A stretch of 64,000 nucleotides of DNA from Paracoccus fistulariae (GTDB lineage Bacteria > Pseudomonadota > Alphaproteobacteria > Rhodobacterales > Rhodobacteraceae), in assembly GCF_028553785.1 (NCBI RefSeq), contig NZ_CP067136.1:1550001-1614000 (forward strand), read 5' to 3'. The translations under genes and the position numbers were made by a program. Position 1 is the first letter of the stretch. Every line of letters begins with the position of its first letter. Under the pieces are notes generated by a model, which saw only the letters and a list, made by a program, of their open reading frames with translations, did not search any database and was not told the DNA's origin. This document shows positions 17,391-27,216 of this stretch, one piece after another.

Positions 17391-18458
17391 ATGGACAAGA
17401 TCATCTTCCTTGGCATCGAAAGCAGTTGCGATGACACTGCCGCCGCGATTGTGACGGATGATGGCCGCGTGCTGTCCTCGGTCGTCAGCAGCCAGACAGA
17501 TCTGCATGCCGATTTCGGCGGCGTGGTGCCGGAAATCGCGGCCCGCGCCCATGCCGAACGGCTGGATATCGCGGTGGAAGAGGCGCTGAAACAGGCCGGT
17601 GTCGGCTTGCGCGATCTGTCGGGCGTTGCGGTGACGGCGGGGCCGGGGCTGATCGGCGGGGTGATGGCCGGGGTCATGTCGGCCAAGGGCATCGCTGCGG
17701 GCGCGGGACTGCCGCTGGTCGGCGTGAACCATCTGGCGGGTCACGCGCTGACCCCGCGACTGACCGATGCCGTGGACTATCCCTATCTGATGCTTCTAGT
17801 CTCGGGCGGCCATTGCCAGTTCCTGCGCGTGGATGGCCCCGAAGATTTCACCCGTCTGGGCGGCACCATCGACGACGCCCCCGGCGAGGCTTTCGACAAG
17901 CTGGCCAAGCTGCTGGCATTGCCGCAGCCCGGCGGCCCCTCGGTCGAGGCCGAGGCCGCGCTTGGCGATCCCGACCGCTTTGCCCTGCCCCGGCCGCTGC
18001 TGGATCGTCCCGGTTTCGACATGTCATTCTCGGGTCTGAAAACGGCGGCATTGCGGCTGCGCGATCAGCTGATCGCCGAGCAGGGCGGCCTGCGACAGGC
18101 CGACCGCCGCGACCTTTGCGCCGCGTTTCAGGCCGCCGTGGCCGAGGTGCTGGCCGAAAAGTCGCGCCGCGCCTTGGCGGCCCACCCTGTGCCGGTGCTG
18201 GCCGTGGCGGGCGGCGTCGCGGCCAATGGCACGATCCGCGCCGCGCTGGAACAGGTGGCCGCGCAGGCCGGTGCGGAATTTCTGGCCCCGCCGCTGCGGC
18301 TCTGCACCGATAATGGCGCGATGATCGCCTGGGCGGGGATCGAGCGGTTCCGTCAGGGCCATCGTGACGGCATGGATCTGGCGGCGCGGCCCCGCTGGCC
18401 GCTGGATCGCAAGGCTGCCCCGATGCTGGGCAGCGGCAAGAAGGGGGCCAAGGCATGA
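17391..18458 (+). CDS. tsaD: tRNA N6-adenosine threonylcarbamoyltransferase
   Basis: 355 residues. TsaD transfers the threonylcarbamoyl group from TC-AMP to A37 of ANN-decoding tRNAs (t6A), with TsaB and TsaE. Seen: start segment [15 protein letters not shown], the metal-binding HLAGH near residue 112, LVSGGHCQF, and the C-terminal [12 protein letters not shown]. tsaB lies about 9 kb away at 27209; tsaE is not in the window. It is coupled to gpsA by ATGA. Confidence 0.97.
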   Translation: MDKIIFLGIESSCDDTAAAIVTDDGRVLSSVVSSQTDLHADFGGVVPEIAARAHAERLDIAVEEALKQAGVGLRDLSGVAVTAGPGLIGGVMAGVMSAKGIAAGAGLPLVGVNHLAGHALTPRLTDAVDYPYLMLLVSGGHCQFLRVDGPEDFTRLGGTIDDAPGEAFDKLAKLLALPQPGGPSVEAEAALGDPDRFALPRPLLDRPGFDMSFSGLKTAALRLRDQLIAEQGGLRQADRRDLCAAFQAAVAEVLAEKSRRALAAHPVPVLAVAGGVAANGTIRAALEQVAAQAGAEFLAPPLRLCTDNGAMIAWAGIERFRQGHRDGMDLAARPRWPLDRKAAPMLGSGKKGAKA

Positions 18459-19396
18459 GCGTGGCAATTCTGGGCGCGGGCGCCTTTGGCACCGCATTGG
18501 CCATCGCGATCTCTGCCAATGGTCCGGTAACCTTATGGGGCCGGGACATCAGTTGGGGCCGCGAAAACCCGCGCCTGCCGGGGATCACCCTGCCCGATCA
18601 GGTCACCGTCACTGCCGATCTGCAAGCCGCGACGCAGGCGGGAACGCTGCTTCTGGCGCTGCCCGCGCAGGCGCTTGGCGCCTTTCTGTCCGAACATGCC
18701 GATCTGCTGCAGGATAAATGGCTGGTCAGCACGGCCAAGGGCATCGACCTGACGCGATTGACCGGCCCCTCGACCCTGATTGCCGAGGTCTGCCCGAAAG
18801 CCACGATCGCGGTGCTGACCGGCCCCTCTTTCGCGGCGGATATCGCACGCGGTCTGCCCACCGCGCTGACCCTGGCCTGTGCCGAGGATCGGGCCGCGCA
18901 GGCGCTGCAACAGATGCTGTCCACGCCGGTCCTGCGCCTTTATCGCACACCGGACGTGACCGGCGCGGAACTGGGCGGTGCGTTGAAAAATGTCATCGCC
19001 ATTGCGGCGGGCGTGGTGATCGGCGCAGGCTTTGGCGACAGCGCGCGTGCCGCGATCATCACCCGTGGCTTTGCCGAGATGACGCGCCTGGCCACGCATC
19101 TGGGCGCAAGGCCGGAGACGCTGGCCGGGCTGTCGGGTCTGGGCGATCTGACCCTGACCTGCACCTCGGTCCAGTCGCGGAATTTCCGCTTCGGGCAGGC
19201 CCTGGGCAAAGGCGAAGATTTCGATCCCGCAACCACGGTCGAAGGCGCCGCCACCGCGCGCGCCGTCACCGCGCTTGCCGAAAAACTGGGCCTCGACATG
19301 CCCATCGCGGCCATGGTCGCGAAACTGTCGCAAGGCGGCGCCTCGGTCGAACATGCCGCCGAATATCTGATGACCCGCCCCCTGAAGGAGGAATGA
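18455..19396 (+). CDS. gpsA: Glycerol-3-phosphate dehydrogenase [NAD(P)+]
   Basis: 313 residues. GpsA reduces dihydroxyacetone phosphate to sn-glycerol 3-phosphate, the backbone for phospholipids. Seen: nucleotide-binding [10 protein letters not shown] at residues 6-15, [23 protein letters not shown], the catalytic-Lys stretch [15 protein letters not shown] and [11 protein letters not shown]. The tsaD-gpsA-yciI order is typical of Rhodobacterales. It ends directly against the YciI gene. Confidence 0.97.
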   Translation: MSVAILGAGAFGTALAIAISANGPVTLWGRDISWGRENPRLPGITLPDQVTVTADLQAATQAGTLLLALPAQALGAFLSEHADLLQDKWLVSTAKGIDLTRLTGPSTLIAEVCPKATIAVLTGPSFAADIARGLPTALTLACAEDRAAQALQQMLSTPVLRLYRTPDVTGAELGGALKNVIAIAAGVVIGAGFGDSARAAIITRGFAEMTRLATHLGARPETLAGLSGLGDLTLTCTSVQSRNFRFGQALGKGEDFDPATTVEGAATARAVTALAEKLGLDMPIAAMVAKLSQGGASVEHAAEYLMTRPLKEE

Positions 19397-19669
19397 ATGC
19401 CGCTTTTCGCCGTAATCTGCCGGGACAAGCCCGGTGTGCTGCAAACCCGGATCAACACCCGCGACGCCCATCTGGCCTATATCAAGGACAGCGGCATCGT
19501 CACCATGGCCGGCCCGCTGATCGAAGAGGGCGAGATGCGCGGCTCTTTGGTGGTGCTGGAGGCCCCGGATCTGGCTGCGGCGCAGAATTGGGCGGCGGGC
19601 GATCCCTATAAAGCCGCCGGTCTGTTCCAGCAGGTCGATGTGATCGAGTGGAAAAAGGTGATCGGCTGA
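19397..19669 (+). CDS. YciI-family protein
   Basis: 90 residues starting immediately after the gpsA stop. The ferredoxin-like YciI fold is recognised from the N-terminal LFAVICRDKPG, RDAHLAYI with the conserved Arg/His pair, and the C-terminal DPYKAAGLFQQVDVIEWKKV. Related proteins are dehydrohalogenase-like or of unknown function. Its stop shares one base with the start of the next gene (TGATG). Confidence 0.9.
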   Translation: MPLFAVICRDKPGVLQTRINTRDAHLAYIKDSGIVTMAGPLIEEGEMRGSLVVLEAPDLAAAQNWAAGDPYKAAGLFQQVDVIEWKKVIG

Positions 19670-20082
19670 TGAAATACTGGCTGTTCAAATCGGAACCCGA
19701 TGTCTTCGGCTGGGACGATCTGGTTGCCAAGGGCGATCAGGGCGAGGAATGGGACGGCGTGCGGAACTATCAGGCGCGCAATATGATGCGGGCGATGAAG
19801 ATCGGCGATCGCGGGCTGTTCTATCACTCGAATATCGGCAAGGAAGCGGTCGGGATCGTCGAGGTGATCGCCGAGGCACACCCCGATTCAACCGCCGAGG
19901 ATCCGAAATGGGAATGCGTCGACATCAAGGCCATCGAGCCGCTGCCCGCCGCCGTCTCGCTGGATCAGGCCAAGGCCGAGCCGCGCCTGAAGGATATGGT
20001 GCTGGTCAACAATACCCGCCTGTCGGTCCAGCCCGTGACCGAGGAGGAATGGCAGGTCGTTCTGGAAATGGCAGGGCGCTGA
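19669..20082 (+). CDS. EVE domain protein
   Basis: 137 residues from the ATG at 19669, overlapping the yciI stop by one base; the longer upstream frame would sit inside yciI. EVE domains are PUA-like folds that bind modified bases. Seen: KYWLFKSEPDVFGWDDL, WDGVRNYQARNMMRAM with the conserved aromatic pocket, and GLFYHSN. Stand-alone EVE proteins next to YciI are common in this order; the bound ligand is not inferable. Confidence 0.93.
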   Translation: MKYWLFKSEPDVFGWDDLVAKGDQGEEWDGVRNYQARNMMRAMKIGDRGLFYHSNIGKEAVGIVEVIAEAHPDSTAEDPKWECVDIKAIEPLPAAVSLDQAKAEPRLKDMVLVNNTRLSVQPVTEEEWQVVLEMAGR

Positions 20083-20087
20083 ACGCA

Positions 20088-20133
20088 ACAAACGGTGCAG
20101 CCGATCACACCCCAGACCGGTTGCACCGTTTGT
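20088..20133. repeat. 12-bp inverted repeat after the tsaD-gpsA-yciI-EVE operon
   Basis: ACAAACGGTGCA (20088-20099) and TGCACCGTTTGT (20122-20133) are perfect complements separated by 22 bases. It starts five bases past the EVE stop, so transcription termination is likely, but there is no T-run. The 3' boundary leads into an AT-richer stretch (about 20230-20265) upstream of the DUF4170 gene. Confidence 0.6.
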
Positions 20134-20317
20134 AATGCGGCGGCATTTCTGCGTTGCCAAAGGGGGTTTGGTCAACATAAGGCGCCACGACCCCAAGTAT
20201 AGCTCAGCCGGGCTGTGGCGACAAACCTAAACTGATTTGTTTTTTATTTATCCCGGCTTTTTCTTGCGCGGCTGGCAGGCTAGGTTCCGGCGGACACTCA
20301 ATCTTACGGAGCCTGAC

Positions 20318-20569
20318 ATGAGCCAACGTCTTCATCTGGTTTTCGGCGGCGAACTGACCGACACGCAATCGACCCAGTTCCGCGACGCGGAAAATATCCA
20401 CATTGTCGGCATTTTCCCGAATTACGAGACCGCCTATAATGCCTGGAAGGCCGAGGCGCAGCGTACCGTGGACAGCGCCCATACCCGCTATTTCATCGCC
20501 CATCTGCATCGTCTGCGCGACGAAGAGACCGAGGCCAGCCCGACCGAGGAACTGGACGTTCAGGGGTAA
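20318..20569 (+). CDS. DUF4170 protein
   Basis: 83 residues from the ATG at 20318 with GGAG seven bases upstream; the frame is open to 20237 but that extension is not protein-like. The pattern QRLHLVFGGELTD...VGIFPNYETAYNAWKAEAQRTVDSAHTRYFIAHLHRL is the DUF4170 family, which in alphaproteobacteria sits upstream of the Kdo transferase gene. Function unknown; the constant neighbourhood suggests a link to lipopolysaccharide synthesis. Confidence 0.9.
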   Translation: MSQRLHLVFGGELTDTQSTQFRDAENIHIVGIFPNYETAYNAWKAEAQRTVDSAHTRYFIAHLHRLRDEETEASPTEELDVQG

Positions 20570-20593
20570 TCCGCCCGGGCTGAGCGCAGCATC

Positions 20594-21775
20594 ATGACAA
20601 CGGCACGCTGGAGCATCGGGCGCTTTGCGCTATGGCTGAAGCTGCGTCAACCGGGCGCGGCGGACCAGCCGTTTTCGCTGCCCAAGGGCGATGGTCCGTT
20701 GCTGCTGGTCCATTCCACGCCGCAGGCCGCCGTCGCCCTGACCCAAGTCAGCAGGCAATTGCTGCAGGCGCGGCCCAATCTGCGGCTGATGCAGATCGGG
20801 CATGAGAACCTGCCCCAACCCGGCCGCAACCTGGCCGCCGCGCAGGCACTGATCGCGGCGGCCCGCCCCGCCGCCCTGCTGTTGCTTGGGCCCAGGCTTC
20901 CTGCTGCCCTCATTACCGCCGCCAGCGACAGCGGCATCCCAATCGTCCTGGCAGAGGCCCGGCTTGACGCAAGTTTCACCGGCTGGTCGCTGCGCGGTGC
21001 GCTGCGGCGGGAATTGCTGCGCAAGATGGATACGGTGCTGGCGACGGATCAGGGCAGCTATCACATCGCGCGCAGCATCGGCATAAGCCGCGACCGGCTG
21101 TCGATGACCGGCCCGGTCGCCGAAATCCGCGAACCGCTGTCCTGCGTCGAGGATGAGCGCAGCTATTTTGCGGGACTTTTGCGCGGGCGGCATGCCTGGC
21201 TGGCGGCCTCGGTCCCGCCCGAGGAAGAGGCCGCCGTGCTGCGGGCCCATCGCGCCGCCCTGCATCAGTCGCACCGGGCGCTGCTGTTCATGGCGCCCCG
21301 CGATCCGGCGCGGATCGACGCGCTGACCGAAGAGATAGAGGCCTCTGGCCTGATCGTCGCGCGCCGGACCGAGGATGAGGAGCCCACCGATGAGGTGCAG
21401 GTCATGCTGACCGATGGCCCGACCGAAATGGGCCTGTGGTATCGGCTGGCGCCGGTCACCTATATGGGCGGCACCTTGCTGGGGCCGGACGGGGAATCGC
21501 ATCATCCGTTCGAACCCGCCGCCCTTGGATCGGCCATCGTGCACGGACCATTGCCGGGGGCCCATGCAACCGAATGGCAGCAATTGCAGGGCGCGAAAGC
21601 CTCGCGTCAGGTTTCGGATGCGAATGATCTGTCCACGGCCATCGCCGAACTGACCCTGCCAGAACATATCGCGACGCTGGCCAGCAATGCCTGGCTTGTC
21701 AGCACCGGCGGCGCGGATGTGACCATGCGCATCTGCGCACCGATCCTGAAGATCCTCGGCAAGGAGCCGACATGA
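20594..21775 (+). CDS. waaA: 3-deoxy-D-manno-octulosonic acid (Kdo) transferase
   Basis: 393 residues. It transfers Kdo from CMP-Kdo to lipid A precursor at the inner membrane. Seen: [20 protein letters not shown], a [13 protein letters not shown] segment, and the C-terminal acceptor-site motif [23 protein letters not shown], which corresponds to the GG...NPLEPA box of WaaA enzymes. The N-terminal membrane anchor is weaker than in E. coli WaaA. Followed by lpxK with an ATGA overlap, matching the usual waaA-lpxK pair. Confidence 0.87.
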   Translation: MTTARWSIGRFALWLKLRQPGAADQPFSLPKGDGPLLLVHSTPQAAVALTQVSRQLLQARPNLRLMQIGHENLPQPGRNLAAAQALIAAARPAALLLLGPRLPAALITAASDSGIPIVLAEARLDASFTGWSLRGALRRELLRKMDTVLATDQGSYHIARSIGISRDRLSMTGPVAEIREPLSCVEDERSYFAGLLRGRHAWLAASVPPEEEAAVLRAHRAALHQSHRALLFMAPRDPARIDALTEEIEASGLIVARRTEDEEPTDEVQVMLTDGPTEMGLWYRLAPVTYMGGTLLGPDGESHHPFEPAALGSAIVHGPLPGAHATEWQQLQGAKASRQVSDANDLSTAIAELTLPEHIATLASNAWLVSTGGADVTMRICAPILKILGKEPT

Positions 21776-22755
21776 GACGCGCGCCCGCCTTCTGGTATCG
21801 CACCCCGCCCGTGCTTCGCGCACGGCTGCTGTCGCCGCTTGGCGCGATCTATGCCCGCGCGACCGCGCGCAGGCTTGCCTCGGGCGCGCGGGCGCGGGTG
21901 GGCGTGCCGGTGATCTGCGTCGGCAACCTGAATGCCGGGGGCACGGGCAAGACGCCGACAGTGATCCACCTGCAACAGACCCTGCAGGCGCGGGGCATTA
22001 AAGCGCATGTCGTCTCTCGCGGTTATGGCGGCAGCGCGACCGGCCCGCTTCAGGTGCAAGAGGCCAGGCATGAGGCCGCGCTGGTCGGGGACGAGCCGCT
22101 GCTGATGGCCGCATTCGGCCCGGTCTGGGTCAGCGATGACCGGCTGGCCGGGGCGCGGGCGGCGGTCGCGGCCGGGGCGCAGGCGATCATTCTGGACGAT
22201 GGCTTTCAGGATCCGGCGCTGGCCCATGACCTGTCCATCGTGGTGGTGGATGCGGCGCGCGGATTTGGCAACGGGCTGTGCCTGCCTGCCGGACCCTTGC
22301 GCGAACCGGTGGCGACGGGCCTTGCGCGGGCCGATCTGCTGCTGTCCATCGGCGGGCCGGATGCGCAGGCCCGCTTTGCCGCGCCGCCGACCTCGCCGCC
22401 ACATCTGCGCGGGCATCTTGCCCCGTTGCAGATGGGCTTTGACTGGACGGGGCACAGGGTTCTGGCCTTCGCCGGGATCGGCCATCCAGAGAAGTTCTTT
22501 GCCACGCTGACCGCGCTTGGCGCCGATGTGGTCCGGGCCGAGGCGCTGGACGATCACCAGCCTTTCACGCCCGCCCTGCTGACCCGGCTGGAGACAGAGG
22601 CCCGCCTGCAGGGCGCGCAGATGGTGACGACAGAAAAGGACGCCGCCCGGCTGCCCCGCGCCTTCCGGCGCCATGTCATGGCCCTGCCCGTGCGGCTGGA
22701 ACTGGATGACAGCGGCCCGCTGAACGACGCCCTTGACCGGATATTTGACGCCTGA
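21772..22755 (+). CDS. lpxK: Tetraacyldisaccharide 4'-kinase
   Basis: 327 residues. LpxK phosphorylates the 4' position of the lipid A disaccharide. Seen: the ATP-binding segment [33 protein letters not shown], and DDGFQDPAL with the Asp pair that binds metal/ATP. Translationally coupled to waaA. The 8-bp inverted repeat just after its stop probably ends this transcript. Confidence 0.95.
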   Translation: MRRAPAFWYRTPPVLRARLLSPLGAIYARATARRLASGARARVGVPVICVGNLNAGGTGKTPTVIHLQQTLQARGIKAHVVSRGYGGSATGPLQVQEARHEAALVGDEPLLMAAFGPVWVSDDRLAGARAAVAAGAQAIILDDGFQDPALAHDLSIVVVDAARGFGNGLCLPAGPLREPVATGLARADLLLSIGGPDAQARFAAPPTSPPHLRGHLAPLQMGFDWTGHRVLAFAGIGHPEKFFATLTALGADVVRAEALDDHQPFTPALLTRLETEARLQGAQMVTTEKDAARLPRAFRRHVMALPVRLELDDSGPLNDALDRIFDA

Positions 22756-22760
22756 TCGCT

Positions 22761-22795
22761 GCGCCAATCGGCCGGCTGCTCTTTGCAATTGGCGC
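22761..22795. terminator. Inverted repeat after lpxK (possible terminator)
   Basis: GCGCCAAT (22761-22768) and ATTGGCGC (22788-22795) are perfect complements with a 19-base loop, five bases after the lpxK stop. No U-run follows. The right arm overlaps a candidate promoter for the next genes. Confidence 0.45.
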
Positions 22796-22812
22796 GGCCA
22801 TACCGATATAGA
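22783..22812 (+). promoter_or_regulatory. Candidate sigma70 promoter for the small membrane ORF and xpaC-like gene
   Basis: TTGCAA (22783-22788), 18-base spacer, TATAGA (22807-22812), 40 bases before the small ORF. Both hexamers are good matches for a GC-rich genome, and the site lies just after the lpxK hairpin. Confidence 0.5.
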
Positions 22813-22851
22813 GGGGGAAAGGGTCATGCCGACCCAAGGGAAAGGATACGA

Positions 22852-22935
22852 ATGTCGCGCCGCGCCAAGCAAAGGCTCAGCTTTTATCTTCTGGTTCTGT
22901 TGACGCTTTACGCGTCACTGCTGGGCGCAGGATAA
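22852..22935 (+). CDS. Candidate 27-residue membrane peptide
   Basis: A short ORF preceded by AAAGGA at a seven-base distance. The peptide has a basic N-terminus (MSRRAKQR) followed by one hydrophobic helix (LSFYLLVLLTLYASLLG), the layout of a single-pass small membrane protein. It ends 10 bases before the XpaC-family gene and shares its candidate promoter, so the two are probably cotranscribed. I do not recognise a family. Confidence 0.5.
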   Translation: MSRRAKQRLSFYLLVLLTLYASLLGAG

Positions 22936-22945
22936 GAGGGACAGC

Positions 22946-23920
22946 ATGGCCAATCGCTTTGGCGGACGATATTCGCCCGACGGGTTTCAACGCGACCACC
23001 GCGATCAGGCGACGGAGCCGATGCCACCCGCGCCGATCCGGCACCGGCTGGAATCGCGTCCGAAATGGATCACCATCGCGGCGACCCCTTTTCTTCTGGG
23101 CGCGTTCTTTCAGCAACCCGTGGGAATGGTGTCGGATCTGGGGGCCTTCGGTCTGATCGCATCCGGCATGTGGATGACGCGAGAGGGTCTGGTGGCCGAG
23201 GCCGCCTATCAGGTGCGTCGCGTCGCCCGCCGCCCCGCCATTCCGCGCAAGCTGTTCGGCGGCCTGCTGACGGCGCTTGGGCTGGGTGTCGGCGTGGCGA
23301 CGCCGGAAACGGCGGCCAGCGGGGTGCTGGTGGGCGTGGCGGGCATGGCGCTGCATTTCCTGTCCTTCGGGGCGGATCCGATGCGCGACAAGGGCGCAAC
23401 CGGCGTGGACAGCTTTCAACAGGATCGCGCGCAGCGCATGATCGACGAGGGCGAGGATCTTCTGAACCAGATGCGCGACGCCATCCTGCGCGCGGGCGAC
23501 CGGCGGCTGGAGCAGCGCGTCGGCATGTTCGCCGCAACGGTGGAAGAGCTGTTCGACCGTGTCCGCGACAATCCGGGCGATCTGTCGGCGGCGCGGCGCT
23601 ATATGGGCATCTATCTGCTGGGGGCACGGGACGCGACGGTCAAATTCGCCAACCTCTATTCGCGCACCCGCGATAAGGCGGTGCGGGCGTCCTATGAAAC
23701 ATTTCTGGACGATCTGGAAAAAGATTTCAAAGCCAAGTCGCGCAAGCTGCTGGCCAGCGACCGCGACGATCTGGATATCGAAATCTCGGTCCTGCGCGAC
23801 CGGCTGGAACGCGAAGGCGTGCGGGCCGCGAAACCCGCCGCAATCACCAGCCAGGAGGCGCAGACGCTGGACGATCTGCTGTCCTATGATGTCACCAAAG
23901 ACAAAGAAAAGACGCGCTGA
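22946..23920 (+). CDS. XpaC-family (5-bromo-4-chloroindolyl phosphate hydrolysis) protein
   Basis: 324 residues. After a Pro/Arg-rich start of about 40 residues there are two or three hydrophobic segments ([15 protein letters not shown], then [29 protein letters not shown]), followed by a helical C-terminal domain with [23 protein letters not shown] and a coiled stretch of repeated Asp/Glu/Lys/Arg. This matches the XpaC domain, commonly coupled to telA-type toxic-anion-resistance genes. Here the next gene is truA, seven bases on, and no telA is visible. Biochemical role unknown. Confidence 0.82.
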   Translation: MANRFGGRYSPDGFQRDHRDQATEPMPPAPIRHRLESRPKWITIAATPFLLGAFFQQPVGMVSDLGAFGLIASGMWMTREGLVAEAAYQVRRVARRPAIPRKLFGGLLTALGLGVGVATPETAASGVLVGVAGMALHFLSFGADPMRDKGATGVDSFQQDRAQRMIDEGEDLLNQMRDAILRAGDRRLEQRVGMFAATVEELFDRVRDNPGDLSAARRYMGIYLLGARDATVKFANLYSRTRDKAVRASYETFLDDLEKDFKAKSRKLLASDRDDLDIEISVLRDRLEREGVRAAKPAAITSQEAQTLDDLLSYDVTKDKEKTR

Positions 23921-23927
23921 TCCCCCA

Positions 23928-24707
23928 ATGCCGCGCTTTGCCCTGAAGATCGAATATGACGGACGCCCATTCGCCGGCTGGCAGGCGCAGGCGGATCAAC
24001 CCTCGGTCCAGCAAGCCGTGGAAGAGGCGCTGGCGCGGCTGGATCCCGGCTTTGCCAACGGCGCCCGGATCGCGGCGGCGGGACGCACCGATGCCGGGGT
24101 TCACGCGACAGGACAGGTCGCCCATGCGGATCTGCAGCGGGACTGGGACGGCTTTCGCCTGTCCGAGGCGCTGAATTTCCACCTGAAACCCGCCCCTGTC
24201 GCGATCTTGCAGGCCGCCCCGGTGGCGGATGATTTCCATGCCCGCTTCTCGGCACTGGAACGGCGCTATCTGTTTCGCCTTGTGGCGCGGCGCGCACCGC
24301 TGACGCATGGCCGGGGCCGCGTCTGGCAGGTGCAGAACCCGCTGGATGCCCGGAAGATGCGGGCAGCAGCGGCTTTTCTGATCGGGCAGCATGATTTCAC
24401 CACCTTCCGATCCTCGATCTGTCAGGCGAAAAGCCCGGTCAAGACGCTGGATGAGATCACCATCGAAGAGATCGCCATCCCGCATGGCCGGGAATATCGC
24501 TTCTCGCTGCGCGCGCGGTCATTCCTGCATAATCAGGTCCGCTCGATCGTCGGCACGTTAGAGCGTGTCGGCGCGGGCGGATGGCAGCCCGAGCGGGTTC
24601 GCGAGGCCTTGCAGGCATGTGACCGCGCAGCCTGCGGGCCGGTCTGTCCACCGCAGGGGCTGTATCTGACCGGAGTTGGTTATCCGGAAGATCCGTTTAC
24701 GGAATAG
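23928..24707 (+). CDS. truA: tRNA pseudouridine(38-40) synthase
   Basis: 259 residues from the ATG at 23928; a longer frame runs back through the xpaC-like gene and is an artefact. TruA isomerises uridines 38-40 of tRNA anticodon stems. Seen: [16 protein letters not shown], the catalytic-Asp motif [17 protein letters not shown], and [18 protein letters not shown]. Convergent with the sugar transferase gene, three bases apart. Confidence 0.97.
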   Translation: MPRFALKIEYDGRPFAGWQAQADQPSVQQAVEEALARLDPGFANGARIAAAGRTDAGVHATGQVAHADLQRDWDGFRLSEALNFHLKPAPVAILQAAPVADDFHARFSALERRYLFRLVARRAPLTHGRGRVWQVQNPLDARKMRAAAAFLIGQHDFTTFRSSICQAKSPVKTLDEITIEEIAIPHGREYRFSLRARSFLHNQVRSIVGTLERVGAGGWQPERVREALQACDRAACGPVCPPQGLYLTGVGYPEDPFTE

Positions 24708-24710
24708 GGT

Positions 24711-25463
24711 CTAACGACGGCCGCGACGGCGCGGACGCTCATCCTTGCGGACGAAAACGATCTTCAGCGTGTTCCACAGGATCCACAGATCCAGACGCAG
24801 ATCGCGGTGACGCTGATAGATCAGGTCAATTTTCAGCTTCGCAGGCAGGCAGCGGCGGTAATAGGCAAGCTCGGTCGCCTCGGCGCTTTTACATCCCGCC
24901 ATGATGCGGTCTTCGTGACGGTGATAGATCAGCGTTGCCAGCCCCGTCACGCCGGGACGGCTTTTCAGAACCTGCGTATAGACGCTTGGGAAGCGCTCGA
25001 CATATTCGCGCAGCGGCGGGCGCGGGCCGACAAAGCTCATATCGCCGCGCAGGATATTGAACAGTTGCGGCAATTCGTCGATGCGGGTCTTGCGCAGGAA
25101 ATGCCCCACCGGCGTGATCCGCCAATGCTTATGCGCACCGGTCGCGCCGAAATCGCCGTCTTCCTGCAACATGGTGCGGAATTTCAGCTGGGTGAAGGAT
25201 TCCGAGGGCGAACGCATGCGATGCGCCGTGTAAAAGATCGGCCTGCCCTGTACCAGCAGCAAGACCAGCGCGACCAGCCCCATTACCACCGACAGTGGAA
25301 TCAGCAGAAGCAGCGCGAATGAGAAATCGAACACCCGCTTGTAAGTGGGGGTCGGGTTCGCGTCAGTCGAACCTGCTTCGCCAAGGAACCACGCCATCTT
25401 CGGCGCAGTCAGCCCCTTCAGCCTTGCAGCTTCAGCCTTATCCCAATCGTGGTGAATGGTCAC
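24711..25463 (-). CDS. Exopolysaccharide sugar transferase (undecaprenyl-phosphate type)
   Basis: 250 residues with one N-terminal membrane segment (FDFSFALLLLIPLSVVMGLVAL, near residue 45) and the bacterial sugar transferase domain: KFRTML, RKTRIDELPQLFNILRGDMSFVGPRP, then GVTGLATL. These are phosphoglycosyl transferases that load the first sugar onto undecaprenyl phosphate for exopolysaccharide. No other exopolysaccharide gene is near, so it looks like an orphan initiator. The Arg-rich end (RPRRRGRR) is unremarkable. Confidence 0.92.
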   Translation of the reverse strand: MTIHHDWDKAEAARLKGLTAPKMAWFLGEAGSTDANPTPTYKRVFDFSFALLLLIPLSVVMGLVALVLLLVQGRPIFYTAHRMRSPSESFTQLKFRTMLQEDGDFGATGAHKHWRITPVGHFLRKTRIDELPQLFNILRGDMSFVGPRPPLREYVERFPSVYTQVLKSRPGVTGLATLIYHRHEDRIMAGCKSAEATELAYYRRCLPAKLKIDLIYQRHRDLRLDLWILWNTLKIVFVRKDERPRRRGRR

Positions 25464-25620
25464 GACGCGGTCCGCTCGCCTTGGTTCATGTTCCTAAAAG
25501 CGCGTAGCATATCGTTATGATTAAGAAAACTGGGGGTTGCGGAAATCAGCCGAATGACTTGCGCGACCATGACATATAAGCCACTCTTTCCGCGATACCG
25601 TTACAGCGAAAGCGCCGTCC

Positions 25621-26076
25621 ATGCGGAAATTCCTTGTTTTACTTGATGATAGCCAAGAAAGTCTGAATGCCATGCGTTTCGCGGCGATGCGTGCTGCAAA
25701 TTCGGACGGTAAGGTCTTGATCCTTTCGGTGATTCCGACATCCGACATTCAGCACGGCTTTGGCGTCGCGGATGTCATGCGCGCCGAAGCGCATGAACGA
25801 ATCGAAGCGCATTACGAAGTTTACGCCAAATGGATGCGCGCCCGCCCCAAGGTAGAGCCGGAACTGATCATCCGCGAAGGCGATCCGGGCGAGGAGCTGA
25901 TCCGGCTGCTGCATGAGGATCCCGAAATCGGGATTCTGGCAATCGGGCTGAACTCCTCTGACAAATCGGCGCAGAACCCGATCCTGACTCGCCTGATGCG
26001 AGAAACGAACCTGCCCTGCCCGATCACCATCGTGCCCAGCGATCTGTCCAAGGAACGGCTGGAAACCATCACCTGA
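25621..26076 (+). CDS. Universal stress protein family (UspA domain)
   Basis: 151 residues. Starts MRKFLVLLDDSQESLNAMRFAAMRA, the usual Usp first strand with the Asp that contacts nucleotide. The C-terminal phosphate loop reads IGLNSSDKSAQNPILTRLM and lacks the G-2x-G-9x-G(S/T) pattern of ATP-binding members, so ATP binding is doubtful. It is divergent from the sugar transferase across 157 bases and alone in its unit. Confidence 0.88.
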   Translation: MRKFLVLLDDSQESLNAMRFAAMRAANSDGKVLILSVIPTSDIQHGFGVADVMRAEAHERIEAHYEVYAKWMRARPKVEPELIIREGDPGEELIRLLHEDPEIGILAIGLNSSDKSAQNPILTRLMRETNLPCPITIVPSDLSKERLETIT

Positions 26077-26111
26077 CCGGCCCGCGCCGGACCAGCCGGG
26101 GGGCGACGCCC

Positions 26112-26513
26112 GTGACCACCGCATTCGAGGATCCGCAGGTCCAGCGCATCTTTGCCGGTTTTCCCGACCATGCCCGCCCCGGCCTGCTTCAGCTGCGCGA
26201 GATGATCTTTCAGGTCGCGGCGCGGACAGAGGGCGTCGGGAAACTGCGCGAGACGCTGAAATGGGGTCAACCCGCCTATCTGACCGTTGAACCGAAATCC
26301 GGCTCGACCATCCGGCTTGGGTTGCCAAAGCAGGGCGGCTTTGCGCTGTACACCCATTGCCAGACAACGATTCTGTCAGATTTTCAGGCGCTTTTCCCCG
26401 ATGATTTCACCTATGAGGGCAATCGCGCCATCCATTTCAGACCGGGCGACAGGCTCGCGTTGGACCGTCTGGCGCTGCTGGTGAAAAGCGCGCTGACATA
26501 TCACCTGCGATAG
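26112..26513 (+). CDS. DUF1801 domain protein
   Basis: 133 residues from a GTG start at 26112, 35 bases after the stress-protein gene. The YdhG/DUF1801 pattern is visible in LRETLKWGQPAYLT, TIRLGLPKQGGFALYTHCQT and FEGNRAIHF-like FTYEGNRAIHF. Function unknown; some relatives have been connected with metal or stress responses. Possibly cotranscribed with the universal stress protein gene. Confidence 0.85.
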   Translation: MTTAFEDPQVQRIFAGFPDHARPGLLQLREMIFQVAARTEGVGKLRETLKWGQPAYLTVEPKSGSTIRLGLPKQGGFALYTHCQTTILSDFQALFPDDFTYEGNRAIHFRPGDRLALDRLALLVKSALTYHLR

Positions 26514-26606
26514 CGCCGTCATCCCCCGGACCGCGACGGGCCGGGCCCCCGCGCCCAAACATGCATTTGTTATCCATCTTTCCGTTTCTTATCTGGCCGC
26601 GAAAAC

Positions 26607-26635
26607 TTGACCCATGCGCCAAGCATCGCCATATC
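26607..26635 (+). promoter_or_regulatory. Candidate promoter of nfu-tsaB-rimI
   Basis: CTTGACC context with TTGACC at 26607-26612, a 17-base spacer and CATATC at 26630-26635. It lies 20 bases before the nfu ATG. The -35 matches the strong alphaproteobacterial preference; the -10 is weak. Confidence 0.45.
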
Positions 26636-26655
26636 TGGCGCAAAGGAGCGTTCGC

Positions 26656-27216
26656 ATGTTCATCCAGACCGAAACCACGCCGAATCCCGCAACCCTGAAG
26701 TTTCTTCCGGGCGATGTGGTGCTTGCCAGCGGCACCGCCGATTTCCCCGAGGCTGAAAGCGCCGCGAAATCGCCGCTGGCGCGCCGGATCTTTGCCGTCG
26801 AGGGCGTCACCGGCGTCTTTCTGGGCCGTGATTTCGTCACGGTCACGAAAAGCGACGAAACACCCTGGGATCACCTGAAACCCTCGGTCCTGGGCGCGAT
26901 CATGGAGCATTTCCAATCGGGCGCACAGGCGGTCGAAGGCGATGCAGTCGCCGCTGGCGGCCATGCCAGCCATGATGGCGAAGATGCCGAAATCGTGGGC
27001 CAGATCAAGGAACTGCTGGATACCCGTGTGCGCCCCGCCGTGGCGCAGGACGGGGGCGACATCACCTTTCACGGCTTTGACCGCGGCATTGTCTATCTGC
27101 ATATGCAGGGCGCCTGCGCGGGCTGCCCGTCCTCGACGCTGACGCTGAAAATGGGGATCGAGAACCTGCTGCGCCACTATATCCCCGAGGTGATCGAGGT
27201 GCGCCCGGTTGCGTAA
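26656..27216 (+). CDS. Nfu-type iron-sulfur cluster carrier (NifU C-terminal domain)
   Basis: 186 residues from the ATG at 26656 with AAGGAG seven bases ahead. The N-terminal Nfu_N domain (MFIQTETTPNPATLKFLPG) is joined to the C-terminal NifU domain carrying the cluster-binding CAGCPSSTLTLKMGIE. Such proteins pass 4Fe-4S clusters to target enzymes; layout is like mitochondrial NFU1. The last codons overlap the TTG start of tsaB by eight bases. Confidence 0.95.
   Translation: MFIQTETTPNPATLKFLPGDVVLASGTADFPEAESAAKSPLARRIFAVEGVTGVFLGRDFVTVTKSDETPWDHLKPSVLGAIMEHFQSGAQAVEGDAVAAGGHASHDGEDAEIVGQIKELLDTRVRPAVAQDGGDITFHGFDRGIVYLHMQGACAGCPSSTLTLKMGIENLLRHYIPEVIEVRPVA

Noticed and set aside
25464..25620. 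Promoter for the universal stress protein (TATAAG near 25583)
   Set aside because: A -10-like TATAAG is visible but no -35 at a suitable distance, so I did not list it.
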